Below are positions 54,055 to 63,482 of a stretch of 64,000 nucleotides of DNA, piece after piece. This DNA is from Flaviramulus basaltis (lineage in GTDB: Bacteria; Bacteroidota; Bacteroidia; Flavobacteriales; Flavobacteriaceae), in the NCBI RefSeq assembly GCF_900114265.1, contig NZ_FPKV01000001.1:1302001-1366000 (forward strand), written 5' to 3'. The translations under genes were made by a program, and so were the position numbers. Position 1 is the stretch's first letter. Every line of letters begins with the position of its first letter. The notes below the pieces were generated by a model, which saw only the letters and a program-made list of their open reading frames with translations, made no database searches and had not been told where the DNA came from.

Positions 54055-55179
54055 ATGCCATTATTTGACGTTTATCCATTATATAATGTAACACCAGTTT
54101 CGGGTAAAGATATTTATGTTTACGATGAAAATTCTACCGAGTATTTAGACCTTTACGGAGGTCATGCAGTGATTTCAATTGGGCATGCACATCCTAATTA
54201 TGTTGAGGCTGTTACAAATCAAGTTAAAACTTTAGGGTTTTATTCTAATGCCATTCAAAATCCATTACAAGTTGAATTAGCTGATAAAATTGAAGCACTT
54301 TCAGGTTGTAAAGATTACGAATTATTTTTATGTAATTCTGGTGCTGAAGCGAATGAAAATGCTTTAAAATTAGCATCATTTAAAACAGGTAAGTCTCGTG
54401 TTATTGCTTTTAAAAATGGTTTTCACGGGCGTACATCAGCAGCTGTAGCAGCAACTGATAATCCTAATATTGTGGCGCCAATAAACGCTCAACAAAAGGT
54501 AACTATTTTAGAACTTAATGATATTTTAGGCGTAAAAGCTGAACTTGAAAAAGGTGATGTTTGTGCGGTAATAGTAGAATTTATTCAAGGAGTAGGTGGT
54601 TTGGATCAAGGTACTTCAGATTTTTTCGAACAAGTTTACGCATTGTGTAAAACAAATAACACCATGTTTATTGCAGATGAGGTGCAATCGGGTTATGGGC
54701 GTTCGGGGAAATTCTTTGCTTTTCAGTATTATAATGTAACACCAGATATTATTTCGATAGCAAAAGGTATGGGTAATGGTTTTCCTATTGGAGGTATTTT
54801 AATTCATCCCGATATTGAAGCCAAATATGGTATGCTAGGAACTACTTTTGGTGGTAATCATTTAGCTTGTGCAGCAGGTTTAGCTGTTTTAAATACTATT
54901 GAGGAAGAAAATTTAATAGATAATGTTAACGCCATGTCGGAGTATTTTATTTCGATAGCTAAAACAATTCCAGAAATAAAAAATATTAAAGGAAGAGGTT
55001 TAATGCTTGGTTTAGAATTCGATTTTGAAGTTGGCGACCTTAGAAAAAAACTTATTTATGATTATCATATTTTTACTGGAGGAGCATCAAATAAAAAGCT
55101 ATTAAGAATTTTGCCACCTCTTACAATAAAAAAAGAACATATTAATCAGTTTTTTGAAGCCTTAAAAAAAGCCTTGTAG
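54055..55179 (+). CDS. argD: N-acyl-ornithine aminotransferase
   Basis: The product has 374 residues and is a class III PLP aminotransferase: Y-L-D-L-Y-G-G-H-A-V, N-S-G-A-E-A-N-E-N-A-L-K-L-A, A-D-E-V-Q-S-G-Y-G-R-S-G, and the Schiff-base lysine in S-I-A-K-G-M-G-N-G-F-P-I-G. Converts acyl-glutamate semialdehyde to acyl-ornithine. The frame opens earlier (54010) inside proC; ATG 54055, one base past the proC stop, is the real start (P-L-F-D-V-Y-P). Confidence 0.95.
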   Translation: MPLFDVYPLYNVTPVSGKDIYVYDENSTEYLDLYGGHAVISIGHAHPNYVEAVTNQVKTLGFYSNAIQNPLQVELADKIEALSGCKDYELFLCNSGAEANENALKLASFKTGKSRVIAFKNGFHGRTSAAVAATDNPNIVAPINAQQKVTILELNDILGVKAELEKGDVCAVIVEFIQGVGGLDQGTSDFFEQVYALCKTNNTMFIADEVQSGYGRSGKFFAFQYYNVTPDIISIAKGMGNGFPIGGILIHPDIEAKYGMLGTTFGGNHLACAAGLAVLNTIEEENLIDNVNAMSEYFISIAKTIPEIKNIKGRGLMLGLEFDFEVGDLRKKLIYDYHIFTGGASNKKLLRILPPLTIKKEHINQFFEALKKAL

Positions 55180-55269
55180 AAATTTTAACATAAAATTATA
55201 AAATTGTAGTCGGGTTTCGGCTTTAAAAATTGTAGAATACCCGGATATAAACAAAAAAAGAAACAAGAA

Positions 55270-56466
55270 ATGAACACCTTACTATCTATTGAAAAACGAA
55301 ATGCTGTATTATTAAAAATGGCATCACTTTTACAAGAAGAAAGGAACGCTATTATTAAAATTAATAAAACAGATTTAGAAGCTTACAAAGGAGATGATAT
55401 TTCCATGTACGACCGTTTAAAAGTTGATGATTCTAAAGTTGATGACATGATTGCTTCGGCAACACATTTAGCATCACAAGAAGACCCTGTTGGAAAAGAA
55501 CGGTTTAGCTTTAAACACGATAACGGCATGCAGGTTTATAATAAAACAGCATCATTTGGTACAGTTATGATTATTTACGAATCGCGACCAGATGTAACGG
55601 TTGAAGCTGCGGGAATTGCATTTAAATCAGGAAATAAAATATTATTAAAAGGCGGAAAAGAGTCTTTAAAATCAAATTTAAAAATAGTTGAATTGTGGCA
55701 TAAAGCTTTAGAGGCTAACGATGCATCAACCGATTGGGTAGAATATTTACAATTTAACAGAACAGAAACCCAAGCTTTTTTAGAAAATCCTACGCAAAAA
55801 GTCGATTTAATTGTGCCTCGTGGTGGAGAGCGTTTAATTGCATTTGTAAAAGAGAATGCGACTTGCCCGGTTATTATTAGCGGTCGAGGAAATAATTTTG
55901 TGTATGTACATGAGGAAGCCGATTTAGAGATTGCTTTAGATGTTATATTGAACGGGAAAACAGCAAAAATATCAGCTTGTAATGCTGTAGATAAGGTTTT
56001 GATTGACGGAAATCTTCCTAATAAACAAGCATTTATTCAAAAGTTAATTTCAAAACTTAAAGAATTTGATGTTGAGATTTTAGGTGATGAAGCATTGTCT
56101 AAAAATGATGAAATAGAAAAGATTCAATCTAACGATATTTGGTACAAAGAGTTTTTAGATTATAAAATTGTAATAGGTGAAATTAACTCAAATGAAGATG
56201 CTATTGCCATGATAAATAAATATTCTGGCGGACATTCATCATCAATAATCACTAAAAACTCAGCCCAAGCTAAGACGTTTATGGAAAATGTAGATACAGC
56301 GGCAGTATATCATAATGCATCAACGCGATTTACAGATGGAAGTCAGTTAGGTCTTGGTGGCGAATTAGCGATTAGTACAGATAAATTACACCAACGCGGG
56401 CCAATTGGTTTACAACATTTAGTAACCAATAAATGGTACGTTTACGGTAACGGACAAATAAGATAG
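55270..56466 (+). CDS. proA: Glutamate-5-semialdehyde dehydrogenase (gamma-glutamyl phosphate reductase)
   Basis: The product has 398 residues; aldehyde-dehydrogenase-like, with I-Y-E-S-R-P-D-V-T-V-E-A-A, D-L-I-V-P-R-G-G, and the catalytic Cys in K-I-S-A-C-N-A-V-D-K; C-terminal N-A-S-T-R-F-T-D-G-S-Q-L-G-L-G-G-E is diagnostic. Second proline step. The preceding 90-base spacer (55180-55269) contains a CGGGT/ACCCG hairpin with a 24-base loop. Confidence 0.95.
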   Translation: MNTLLSIEKRNAVLLKMASLLQEERNAIIKINKTDLEAYKGDDISMYDRLKVDDSKVDDMIASATHLASQEDPVGKERFSFKHDNGMQVYNKTASFGTVMIIYESRPDVTVEAAGIAFKSGNKILLKGGKESLKSNLKIVELWHKALEANDASTDWVEYLQFNRTETQAFLENPTQKVDLIVPRGGERLIAFVKENATCPVIISGRGNNFVYVHEEADLEIALDVILNGKTAKISACNAVDKVLIDGNLPNKQAFIQKLISKLKEFDVEILGDEALSKNDEIEKIQSNDIWYKEFLDYKIVIGEINSNEDAIAMINKYSGGHSSSIITKNSAQAKTFMENVDTAAVYHNASTRFTDGSQLGLGGELAISTDKLHQRGPIGLQHLVTNKWYVYGNGQIR

Positions 56467-56467
56467 C

Positions 56468-57232
56468 ATGCAAAAAAAGAAGCGCATTTTGCTTAAGGTA
56501 GGTTCAAATACACTTACTAAAGAGACCGATAATATTTCTAGAGGTAAGATTGAAGATATAGCCAATCAAATAGCGCACCTTAAAGATACCTGTGAGTTTG
56601 TTATTGTAAGTTCTGGCGCTATTGCGGTAGCAAAACAGTTTGTAAAGCTGGAAAGTAAGGGAAAGGATATTAATGTAAAACAAGCTTTAGCATCTATTGG
56701 GCAACCACATTTAATAAGAATTTATCAAGAAATTTTTAGAGAATATGGGTTGTTAACATCGCAGTGTTTATTATCGTATTCCGATTTTGAAAAACAAGAA
56801 AGTAAAACCAATATTGTAAACACTATAAATGTTTTAGTTAGTAATAGCTATATTCCAATTATTAATGAAAATGACACGGTTGCAACCGATGAAATTAAAT
56901 TTGGTGACAACGATAAATTAGGAGCATTAACCGCATCACTTTTAGATGTTGATTTGTTTATTATAGCAACAAATACAAACGGAATTTACACCAAAGAATC
57001 TATTGAAAGTAATGCGCCAAAAACTATAGAAATTGTTGAAGATTTTGAAGCTTTGAAAAATGAAATTGTTAACTCAAAATCATCACATGGAAGTGGCGGA
57101 ATGGAATCAAAAATTGAAGCTGCTTCAGTCGCTAAAAACTCAAATATTGAAACTTGGATTGTAAATGGTTTAGAAGATAATTTTATACTAAATGCTTTTG
57201 AAAATAAAGCGCCATTTACTAAAATAAAATAA
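56468..57232 (+). CDS. proB: Glutamate 5-kinase, short form without PUA domain
   Basis: The product has 254 residues; amino-acid-kinase fold: L-L-K-V-G-S-N-T-L-T, V-I-V-S-S-G-A-I-A-V, I-N-E-N-D-T-V, F-G-D-N-D-K-L, and G-S-G-G-M-E-S-K-I-E-A-A. First proline step. It lacks the C-terminal PUA domain of the ~370-residue E. coli enzyme. One base after proA. Confidence 0.94.
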   Translation: MQKKKRILLKVGSNTLTKETDNISRGKIEDIANQIAHLKDTCEFVIVSSGAIAVAKQFVKLESKGKDINVKQALASIGQPHLIRIYQEIFREYGLLTSQCLLSYSDFEKQESKTNIVNTINVLVSNSYIPIINENDTVATDEIKFGDNDKLGALTASLLDVDLFIIATNTNGIYTKESIESNAPKTIEIVEDFEALKNEIVNSKSSHGSGGMESKIEAASVAKNSNIETWIVNGLEDNFILNAFENKAPFTKIK

Positions 57233-57240
57233 GTATTAAA

Positions 57241-58179
57241 ATGAAGAATTACACCTCCATACACGATATAGATAATATCAATTCTTGGATTGAGGAAGCT
57301 AAAGCGCTAAAGGAAAATCCGCTTAAGTTTAAAAAATTAGGTAAAAATAAAACCCTAGGTTTATTGTTTTTTAATTCAAGTTTACGAACGCGTTTAAGTA
57401 CACAAAAAGCAGCATTAAATTTAGGAATGGATCCAATAGTTATGAATGTTTCAGGCGATGCTTGGGGTATTGAGTTTGGCGATGGAACTATTATGAATGG
57501 AAATACAGCAGAACATATTAAAGAAGCCGCCGCAGTAGTTTCACAATATTGCGATATTATTGCGGTAAGAGCATTTCCAACACTAACAGATAAAGAAAAA
57601 GACGAAAGCGAACACGTTTTAAATTCGTTTAAAAAATATGCGTCTGTTCCAATTGTTAATATGGAAAGCGCGACAGGACATCCATTACAAGGTTTAACAG
57701 ATGCTATTACAATATCTGAACAAGCAAACGTTTCAAAGCCGAAAGTCGTTTTAAGTTGGGCACCACATGTAAAAGCGTTACCTCATGCTGTAGCCAATAG
57801 TTTTGTTCAAGCCATGCAGAAAATGGATGTTGATTTTGTTATTGCAAATCCAGAAGGTTACGATTTAAATCCAGAAATTACAGTAAATACGACAATAACC
57901 CATAATCAAGAAGAAGCTTTTAAAGATGCTGATTTTGTTTATGTGAAAAATTGGAGTAGCTATTCTGACTACGGAAAAATTTTAAATACAGATCCAAATT
58001 GGATGGTTACTAAAGATAAAATTGGCGATGCTAAATTTATGCATTGTTTGCCAGTACGAAGAAATGTTGTTGTAGAAGATGCGGTTTTAGATAGCGATAG
58101 CTCTTTGGTTATTCAACAAGCCAATAATAGAACTTATGCAGCGCAATTAGTCCTTAAAAAAATATTAGAAAATTTATAA
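57241..58179 (+). CDS. argF': N-acyl-L-ornithine carbamoyltransferase (ArgF' type)
   Basis: The product has 312 residues. Carbamoyl-phosphate loop S-S-L-R-T-R-L-S, and H268-C-L-P-V-R-R near the C-terminus, as in the acetyl/succinyl-ornithine transcarbamylases rather than ordinary OTCase. Residue 90 (in N-G-N-T-A-E-H) is alanine; at this position Pro marks the Bacteroides succinylornithine enzyme and Glu the Xanthomonas acetylornithine enzyme, so the acyl group used here is not settled by that rule. Makes N-acyl-citrulline. 8 bases after proB. Confidence 0.92.
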   Translation: MKNYTSIHDIDNINSWIEEAKALKENPLKFKKLGKNKTLGLLFFNSSLRTRLSTQKAALNLGMDPIVMNVSGDAWGIEFGDGTIMNGNTAEHIKEAAAVVSQYCDIIAVRAFPTLTDKEKDESEHVLNSFKKYASVPIVNMESATGHPLQGLTDAITISEQANVSKPKVVLSWAPHVKALPHAVANSFVQAMQKMDVDFVIANPEGYDLNPEITVNTTITHNQEEAFKDADFVYVKNWSSYSDYGKILNTDPNWMVTKDKIGDAKFMHCLPVRRNVVVEDAVLDSDSSLVIQQANNRTYAAQLVLKKILENL

Positions 58180-58180
58180 A

Positions 58181-58957
58181 ATGGAAACGATCAAAATCAT
58201 AAAAGTTGGCGGAAACATTATTGATAATGATGCGGCTTTAGAAAAGTTTCTGTCACAATTTTCAACCGTTAAAGGACCAAAAATTTTAGTTCATGGTGGC
58301 GGAAAATTAGCAACAAAACTTGCTAAAGATATGGATGTGCCTGTAAATATGATTGATGGTAGACGTATCACCGATGCTGATACTTTAGATATTATCACCA
58401 TGGTTTATGCAGGTAAAATAAATAAAAATATTGTAGCTAAACTGCAATCAAATAAATGTAATGCTATAGGTTTCACAGGAGCCGATGGGAATACTATTGT
58501 ATCTGTAAAACGTCCAGTTAAAAAGATAGATTATGGTTTTGTTGGCGATGTTAAAAAAGTAAATACCGGAGCAATAACTGCGTTATTAGATAATAATATT
58601 ACGCCCGTTTTTTGTGCTATTACACACGATGAAAATGGACAGCTTTTAAACACTAATGCAGATACCATCGCCTCAGAATTAGCCATTGGGTTGTCTAAGC
58701 ATTATCAAACAGAACTAATTTACTGTTTCGAGAAAGATGGTGTGCTACTTTCAATAGATGATGATAACTCGGTAATTGATTATATGGATACAGGTACTTA
58801 CGAAACTTTAAAAATTAATAACACATTTGCCGATGGCATGCTTCCTAAATTAGAAAATTGTTATCATGCGTTAAGCGAAGGTGTTTCAAAAGTTATTATA
58901 GGAAATCCAACAGTTATTAGTAATAGAGACCAAAAATTTACAACTTTGTTTTTATGA
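58181..58957 (+). CDS. argB: N-acetyl/N-acyl-glutamate kinase
   Basis: The product has 258 residues; amino-acid-kinase fold with K-V-G-G-N-I-I-D, V-H-G-G-G-K-L-A, G-F-V-G-D-V, N-I-T-P-V-F-C-A-I, N-T-N-A-D-T-I-A-S-E-L-A and G-M-L-P-K-L-E-N-C. Phosphorylates acyl-glutamate. Overlaps the next gene by 4 bases (ATGA), so it is translationally coupled. Confidence 0.95.
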   Translation: METIKIIKVGGNIIDNDAALEKFLSQFSTVKGPKILVHGGGKLATKLAKDMDVPVNMIDGRRITDADTLDIITMVYAGKINKNIVAKLQSNKCNAIGFTGADGNTIVSVKRPVKKIDYGFVGDVKKVNTGAITALLDNNITPVFCAITHDENGQLLNTNADTIASELAIGLSKHYQTELIYCFEKDGVLLSIDDDNSVIDYMDTGTYETLKINNTFADGMLPKLENCYHALSEGVSKVIIGNPTVISNRDQKFTTLFL

Positions 58958-60018
58958 TTCAACAACTAACAAACGAAGCACTAGAGTTACTTAAAAAACT
59001 CATCGAAACGCAATCTTTTTCTTCAGAAGAAGATCAAACTGCGATGCACATTGAAAATTGGTTTAAGAATTATAAAATAGATTATAAAAGAACCAAAAAT
59101 AACGTTTGGGCCACCAATAAGTTTTTTGATAAAAGTAAACCGACATTGCTTTTAAACTCGCATCACGATACGGTTAAGCCTAATTCTGCCTACACTAAAG
59201 ATCCATTTAAAGCTATTGTAGAAGATGGAAAATTATACGGTTTAGGTAGCAACGATGCAGGTGGGTGTTTGGTGTCTTTAATAGCAACATTTACTTATTT
59301 TTACAATCAAAAAAATTTAAAATATAATCTAGTTATTGTCGCTTCTGCGGAAGAAGAAAGTAGCGGTCCCAATGGGCTAAATAGTATGTTAGCTGTAATC
59401 CCAAAGGTTGATGTTGCAATTGTTGGAGAACCAACTTTAATGAATTTAGCTGTTGCCGAAAAAGGCTTAGTAGTTTTTGATGCAGTGGTTGAAGGTACAC
59501 CAAGTCACGCGGCGCATCCAAACGATAATAATGCGATATATAATTCCATTGAAATCTTAAAATGGTTTAAAGATTTTAAATTTAAAAAAGGATCTGAAGC
59601 TTTAGGTGATGTAAAATTAACAGTAACACAAATTAATGCAGGTTCACAACATAATGTGGTGCCAGCAGATGTGAAATTAGTAATAGATGTTCGCGTAAAT
59701 GATGCGTATACTAATTCTGAGATTGCCGAAATTTTACAAAAAGAAGCGCCTTGTACAAGTATGACACCGCGTAGTTTGCGATTAAATTCATCATCAATTC
59801 CAGTAAATCATGATTTGGTTAAAGCAGGAATTGCTATGGGAAGATCAACTTATGGGTCGCCTACATTATCAGATCAAGCGGCGTTATCTTGTCCGTCATT
59901 AAAATTAGGACCTGGAGATAGCACACGTTCACATTCGGCAGATGAATTTATTTATATAAATGAAATCGAAGAAGGTATTAAAATATATATTGAATTGTTA
60001 AATCGAGTAATCGTATAA
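58954..60018 (+). CDS. argE: M20-family deacylase, N-acyl-citrulline/ornithine deacetylase-like
   Basis: The product has 354 residues; M20 zinc peptidase fold with L-N-S-H-H-D-T-V-K-P (metal His/Asp), G-S-N-D-A-G-G-C-L (bridging Asp), A-E-E-E-S-S-G (catalytic Glu), and G-P-G-D-S-T-R-S-H-S-A-D-E near the end (metal His). Given ArgF' upstream, the substrate should be N-acyl-citrulline, releasing citrulline for ArgG. Symbol by role; sequence alone cannot tell citrulline from ornithine. Confidence 0.88.
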   Translation: MIQQLTNEALELLKKLIETQSFSSEEDQTAMHIENWFKNYKIDYKRTKNNVWATNKFFDKSKPTLLLNSHHDTVKPNSAYTKDPFKAIVEDGKLYGLGSNDAGGCLVSLIATFTYFYNQKNLKYNLVIVASAEEESSGPNGLNSMLAVIPKVDVAIVGEPTLMNLAVAEKGLVVFDAVVEGTPSHAAHPNDNNAIYNSIEILKWFKDFKFKKGSEALGDVKLTVTQINAGSQHNVVPADVKLVIDVRVNDAYTNSEIAEILQKEAPCTSMTPRSLRLNSSSIPVNHDLVKAGIAMGRSTYGSPTLSDQAALSCPSLKLGPGDSTRSHSADEFIYINEIEEGIKIYIELLNRVIV

Positions 60019-60039
60019 ACAAATAAACATTCAAACGAA

Positions 60040-61314
60040 ATGAAACTCTGGGATAAAGGTATATCAATCGATAAAAAAATAGAACAATTTACTGTTGGAA
60101 ACGATAGAGAAATAGATATTCATATAGCAAAATACGATGTTATTGCATCGAAAGCACACGCCAAAATGCTTCAAAAAGTAGGGATTATTTCTGTTGAAGA
60201 ATTGGTAGGCTTACTAAGTGGTTTAAAGGTATTAGAAAACCAAATTAAAGAAGGCACTTTTGTGATTGATGAACAGTTTGAAGATGTACATTCTAAAATA
60301 GAATTTGAACTTACTAAATCGCATGGCGAAGTCGGAAAAAAAATCCATACAGCTCGTTCTAGAAACGACCAAGTTTTAGTTGCTCTTCATTTATATTACA
60401 AAGATAATTTAGGGTTAGTTAAAGAAAAAACAAAAGCTCTTTTTGAAACCCTTTTAACTTTAGCTGATACTCATAAAAACAAAGTCTTACCGGGTTATAC
60501 GCATTTACAAGTGGCCATGCCATCATCTTTTGGGTTGTGGTTTTCTGCATACGCAGAGTTGATGATTGATGATGTGTACTTGCTAAATGCAGCGATTAAA
60601 ACCGTTGATCAAAACCCTTTAGGTTCTGCAGCAGGTTATGGAAGTTCATTTCCAATAGATAGAGAATTTACTACTAAAGAAATGGGTTTTGAGACTTTGA
60701 AATATAATGTGGTGGCGGCTCAAATGGGACGCGGCAAAAACGAACGCACCATTTCTGCGGCATTAGGTGGTTTGTGTAATACTATGGCGCGATTTGCTAT
60801 GGATGTGTGCTTGTATATGAGTCAGAATTTTGGATTTATTTCTTTTCCTGATGAATTAACTACAGGTAGTAGTATTATGCCTCATAAAAAGAATCCTGAT
60901 GTTTTTGAATTGATTCGTGGTAAATGCAATAAAATTCAAGCTTTACAAACCGAAATGATTTTAATAACAAATAATTTACCTAGTGGTTATCATAGAGATT
61001 TTCAGTTATTAAAAGAAAATATTATTGCTGCTTTTGAAGATGTAAAAGACATTTTAGATATTTTTAATTATTCAATTCAGCAAATTATTGTTAAAGATGT
61101 TGATGTAAATAGTGACTTATATAAATATTTATTTACTGTAGATAATATTAACACACTGGTTGTTGAAGGACAAAGTTTTAGAGAAGCTTATCAAAAAATT
61201 GGTGGACAAGTACAAGATGGTACTTATGTTCCAGATACCTCTAAAAAACATACACATGTTGGTAGTATTCATAATTTGAGTTTAGATAAGATTAGAGATA
61301 AGTTTCCTAAATAA
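60040..61314 (+). CDS. argH: Argininosuccinate lyase
   Basis: The product has 424 residues; fumarase/aspartase superfamily: A-R-S-R-N-D-Q-V-L-V, G-Y-T-H-L-Q-V-A-M-P, and the signature G-S-S-I-M-P-H-K-K-N-P-D starting at residue 276. Last step to arginine plus fumarate, and last gene of the operon. Only a small ATTGAT/ATCAAT hairpin (61314-61331) follows, not a convincing terminator. Confidence 0.96.
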   Translation: MKLWDKGISIDKKIEQFTVGNDREIDIHIAKYDVIASKAHAKMLQKVGIISVEELVGLLSGLKVLENQIKEGTFVIDEQFEDVHSKIEFELTKSHGEVGKKIHTARSRNDQVLVALHLYYKDNLGLVKEKTKALFETLLTLADTHKNKVLPGYTHLQVAMPSSFGLWFSAYAELMIDDVYLLNAAIKTVDQNPLGSAAGYGSSFPIDREFTTKEMGFETLKYNVVAAQMGRGKNERTISAALGGLCNTMARFAMDVCLYMSQNFGFISFPDELTTGSSIMPHKKNPDVFELIRGKCNKIQALQTEMILITNNLPSGYHRDFQLLKENIIAAFEDVKDILDIFNYSIQQIIVKDVDVNSDLYKYLFTVDNINTLVVEGQSFREAYQKIGGQVQDGTYVPDTSKKHTHVGSIHNLSLDKIRDKFPK

Positions 61315-61370
61315 TTGATTTTTATATCAATATAATTTAACTTGTTGCATAATTAATTATTACTCAAATC

Positions 61371-62234
61371 ATGCAGAACATTTTTCGATTATTTATACTA
61401 AGCTTTTTAGTCTTTAATGTTAGTTTTTCCCAAACTGGTAAAGTTTTTGATCAACTATCACACGCTAGCAAAATTTTAAAAACTGATCGTAATTTCGCTG
61501 TTTATTTACCGCCAGATTACGACACTTCGCAACGTAGTTACCCAGTATTATATTTACTTCATGGAGCAGGAGATGACCAAACAGGTTGGGTGCAGTTTGG
61601 TGAAGTTTTAAGTATAACAGATAAAGCTATAATGGAAGGTACTGCAACTCCTATGATTATTGTTATGCCCGATGCTTTTACAAGTAGATTGGGTTATTTT
61701 AATGATATTCAAGGTGATTGGAATTACGAGGATTACTTTTTTAAAGAGTTAATGCCTTACGTAGAGAATAAGTATCGTATAAAAAAAGAAAAACGTTTTA
61801 GAGCTGTAGCTGGTTTGTCTATGGGTGGTGGTGGCTCGTTTATGTATGCTTTGCATCATCCAGAATTATTTGCTTCAGCTTGCCCTTTAAGTGCTTACAT
61901 TGGTCCGTCATCGGTTGAAGCTTTTAAAGAAAGATTAAAGAGTAATAATGTTGAGGTTAATGATGTAGATGCGGAAACCTATTTCCCAAAGCATAACGCA
62001 TTATCTTTAATTGATAACATGACCAAAGAACAAATAGAATCCGTACGCTGGTATATTGATTGTGGTGATGATGATTTTTTATATGAAGGAAATAGTTTGG
62101 TTCATGTCGCTTTGAGAAATAAAGATGTAAAACACGAATTTAGAATTAGAGATGGCGGACATACTTGGACTTATTGGCGAGAATCTTTGCCGGAGGTTTT
62201 AAAATTTGTGTCTGATGGGTTTCATCAGTATTAG
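61371..62234 (+). CDS. Exported esterase-fold (FrmB/esterase D-like) alpha/beta hydrolase
   Basis: The product has 287 residues; signal peptide to about residue 21 (V-S-F-S-Q). Nucleophile S150 in A-G-L-S-M-G-G-G-G; P-V-L-Y-L-L-H-G-A-G-D-D-Q-T-G-W for the oxyanion region; C-terminal R-D-G-G-H-T-W carries the likely catalytic His. In this phylum secreted members are often carbohydrate esterases (acetyl or feruloyl), but substrate is not determined. 56 bases after argH; may be a separate unit. Confidence 0.88.
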   Translation: MQNIFRLFILSFLVFNVSFSQTGKVFDQLSHASKILKTDRNFAVYLPPDYDTSQRSYPVLYLLHGAGDDQTGWVQFGEVLSITDKAIMEGTATPMIIVMPDAFTSRLGYFNDIQGDWNYEDYFFKELMPYVENKYRIKKEKRFRAVAGLSMGGGGSFMYALHHPELFASACPLSAYIGPSSVEAFKERLKSNNVEVNDVDAETYFPKHNALSLIDNMTKEQIESVRWYIDCGDDDFLYEGNSLVHVALRNKDVKHEFRIRDGGHTWTYWRESLPEVLKFVSDGFHQY

Positions 62235-62272
62235 ATGTTTTTTTAAAACTCTAATTTTTCATTCTATTAGTT

Positions 62273-62301
62273 AAAAAAGCGCATTGGTTAAATGCGCTTT
62301 T
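62273..62301 (-). terminator. Terminator between convergent esterase and leuB genes
   Basis: AAAAGCGCATT (62275-62285) with AATGCGCTTTT (62291-62301), loop of 5. On the minus strand a T run follows, so it best serves leuB; it may also slow rightward transcripts. Confidence 0.75.
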
Positions 62302-62351
62302 AAGGAATCCATTAAGTTTAGTTTAATTTGTTTGCTGACTAACTCAAATAA

Positions 62352-63470
62352 TTAAATGATTGTGGATTGTCCTAAATGAATGTTGGTAAAATTCAAGTTG
62401 GTTTCATCAGGATTATTTATAAAATCTTCAATGAAATCACCAACTTTTGTGGTGGTAATATTATCGTATTTGGTATTTAAGTCTGGAGTGGTTATATGAA
62501 GCTTCAATGATTTGTCTACTGCTTCTCTTATTAATGCCGCTTCATCGTCTAATCCAAAATGATCTAATAACATGGCAGCAGATAAAATAGAAGCAATAGG
62601 GTTTGCAATGCCTTTATTGGCAGCTTTAGTATAAGCACCGTGTATTGGTTCAAACATGGCATGGTCTTTACCAATTGATGCCGAAGCTAATAAACCAATA
62701 GAGCCTACAATAACACTAGCTTCTTCAGATAATATATCACCAAACATATTTTCGGTTAAAATAACGTCAAATTGTTTTGGGTTTATAATAAGCTCCATCG
62801 CAGCGTTATCAATATACATATATCTCAATTTCACATCAGGATATTGAGGCGCAAGTTCTTGTACAACACGTCTCCATAATCTTGAACTTTCTAAAACATT
62901 GGCTTTATCAACCAAAGTTAATTTACGTTTTCTAGATTGTGCTGCTTTAAAAGCTAAATGCGCAATACGTTCAACTTCATCTCGTGTGTATTCGCAAATA
63001 TCTGATGCTATGTTACCATCTTCACTAAGTGTTTTTTCGCCAAAATAAATACCGCTTGTTAATTCTCTATAGATAAGAATATCGGTATCTTTTATTTGGG
63101 TTTTTTTTAAAGATGATTTAGTTAGTAAGTCTTCATACGCGATAACTGGCCTTATATTAGCATATAAATCAAGTGTTTTGCGAAGTTTTAAAAGACCTTG
63201 CTCTGGCCTTACTTTGGCGTAAGGATCTAAATCGTAAGATGTTTTGCCAATAGCTCCAAATAAAATAGCATCTGCTTTTTTGCAAATGCTAATGGTTTCT
63301 TCTGGAAGTGGATCTCCTGATTTGTCTATGGCACAAGCACCAACTAATGCGTTATGAAAAGTAAATACATGGTTAAATTCCATAGCTATAGCTTTCAAGA
63401 CTTTTACTGCTTGAGCTATAACCTCTGGGCCAATACCATCACCTGGTAGAACGGCAATATTTAATTTCAT
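62352..63470 (-). CDS. leuB: 3-isopropylmalate dehydrogenase
   Basis: The product has 372 residues: N-I-A-V-L-P-G-D-G-I-G-P-E-V, R-E-L-T-S-G-I-Y-F-G-E, Y-I-D-N-A-A-M-E-L-I and N-M-F-G-D-I-L-S-E-E-A, with E-P-I-H-G-A cofactor region. Oxidatively decarboxylates 3-isopropylmalate in leucine synthesis with NAD. 12 bases after leuA, same transcript. Confidence 0.96.
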   Translation of the reverse strand: MKLNIAVLPGDGIGPEVIAQAVKVLKAIAMEFNHVFTFHNALVGACAIDKSGDPLPEETISICKKADAILFGAIGKTSYDLDPYAKVRPEQGLLKLRKTLDLYANIRPVIAYEDLLTKSSLKKTQIKDTDILIYRELTSGIYFGEKTLSEDGNIASDICEYTRDEVERIAHLAFKAAQSRKRKLTLVDKANVLESSRLWRRVVQELAPQYPDVKLRYMYIDNAAMELIINPKQFDVILTENMFGDILSEEASVIVGSIGLLASASIGKDHAMFEPIHGAYTKAANKGIANPIASILSAAMLLDHFGLDDEAALIREAVDKSLKLHITTPDLNTKYDNITTTKVGDFIEDFINNPDETNLNFTNIHLGQSTII

Positions 63471-63482
63471 AAATTAAAATAA

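Noticed and set aside
55210-55246. Terminator between argD and proA
   Set aside because: CGGGT/ACCCG stem has only 5 pairs, a 24-base loop and no T tract; gene continuity argues for read-through.
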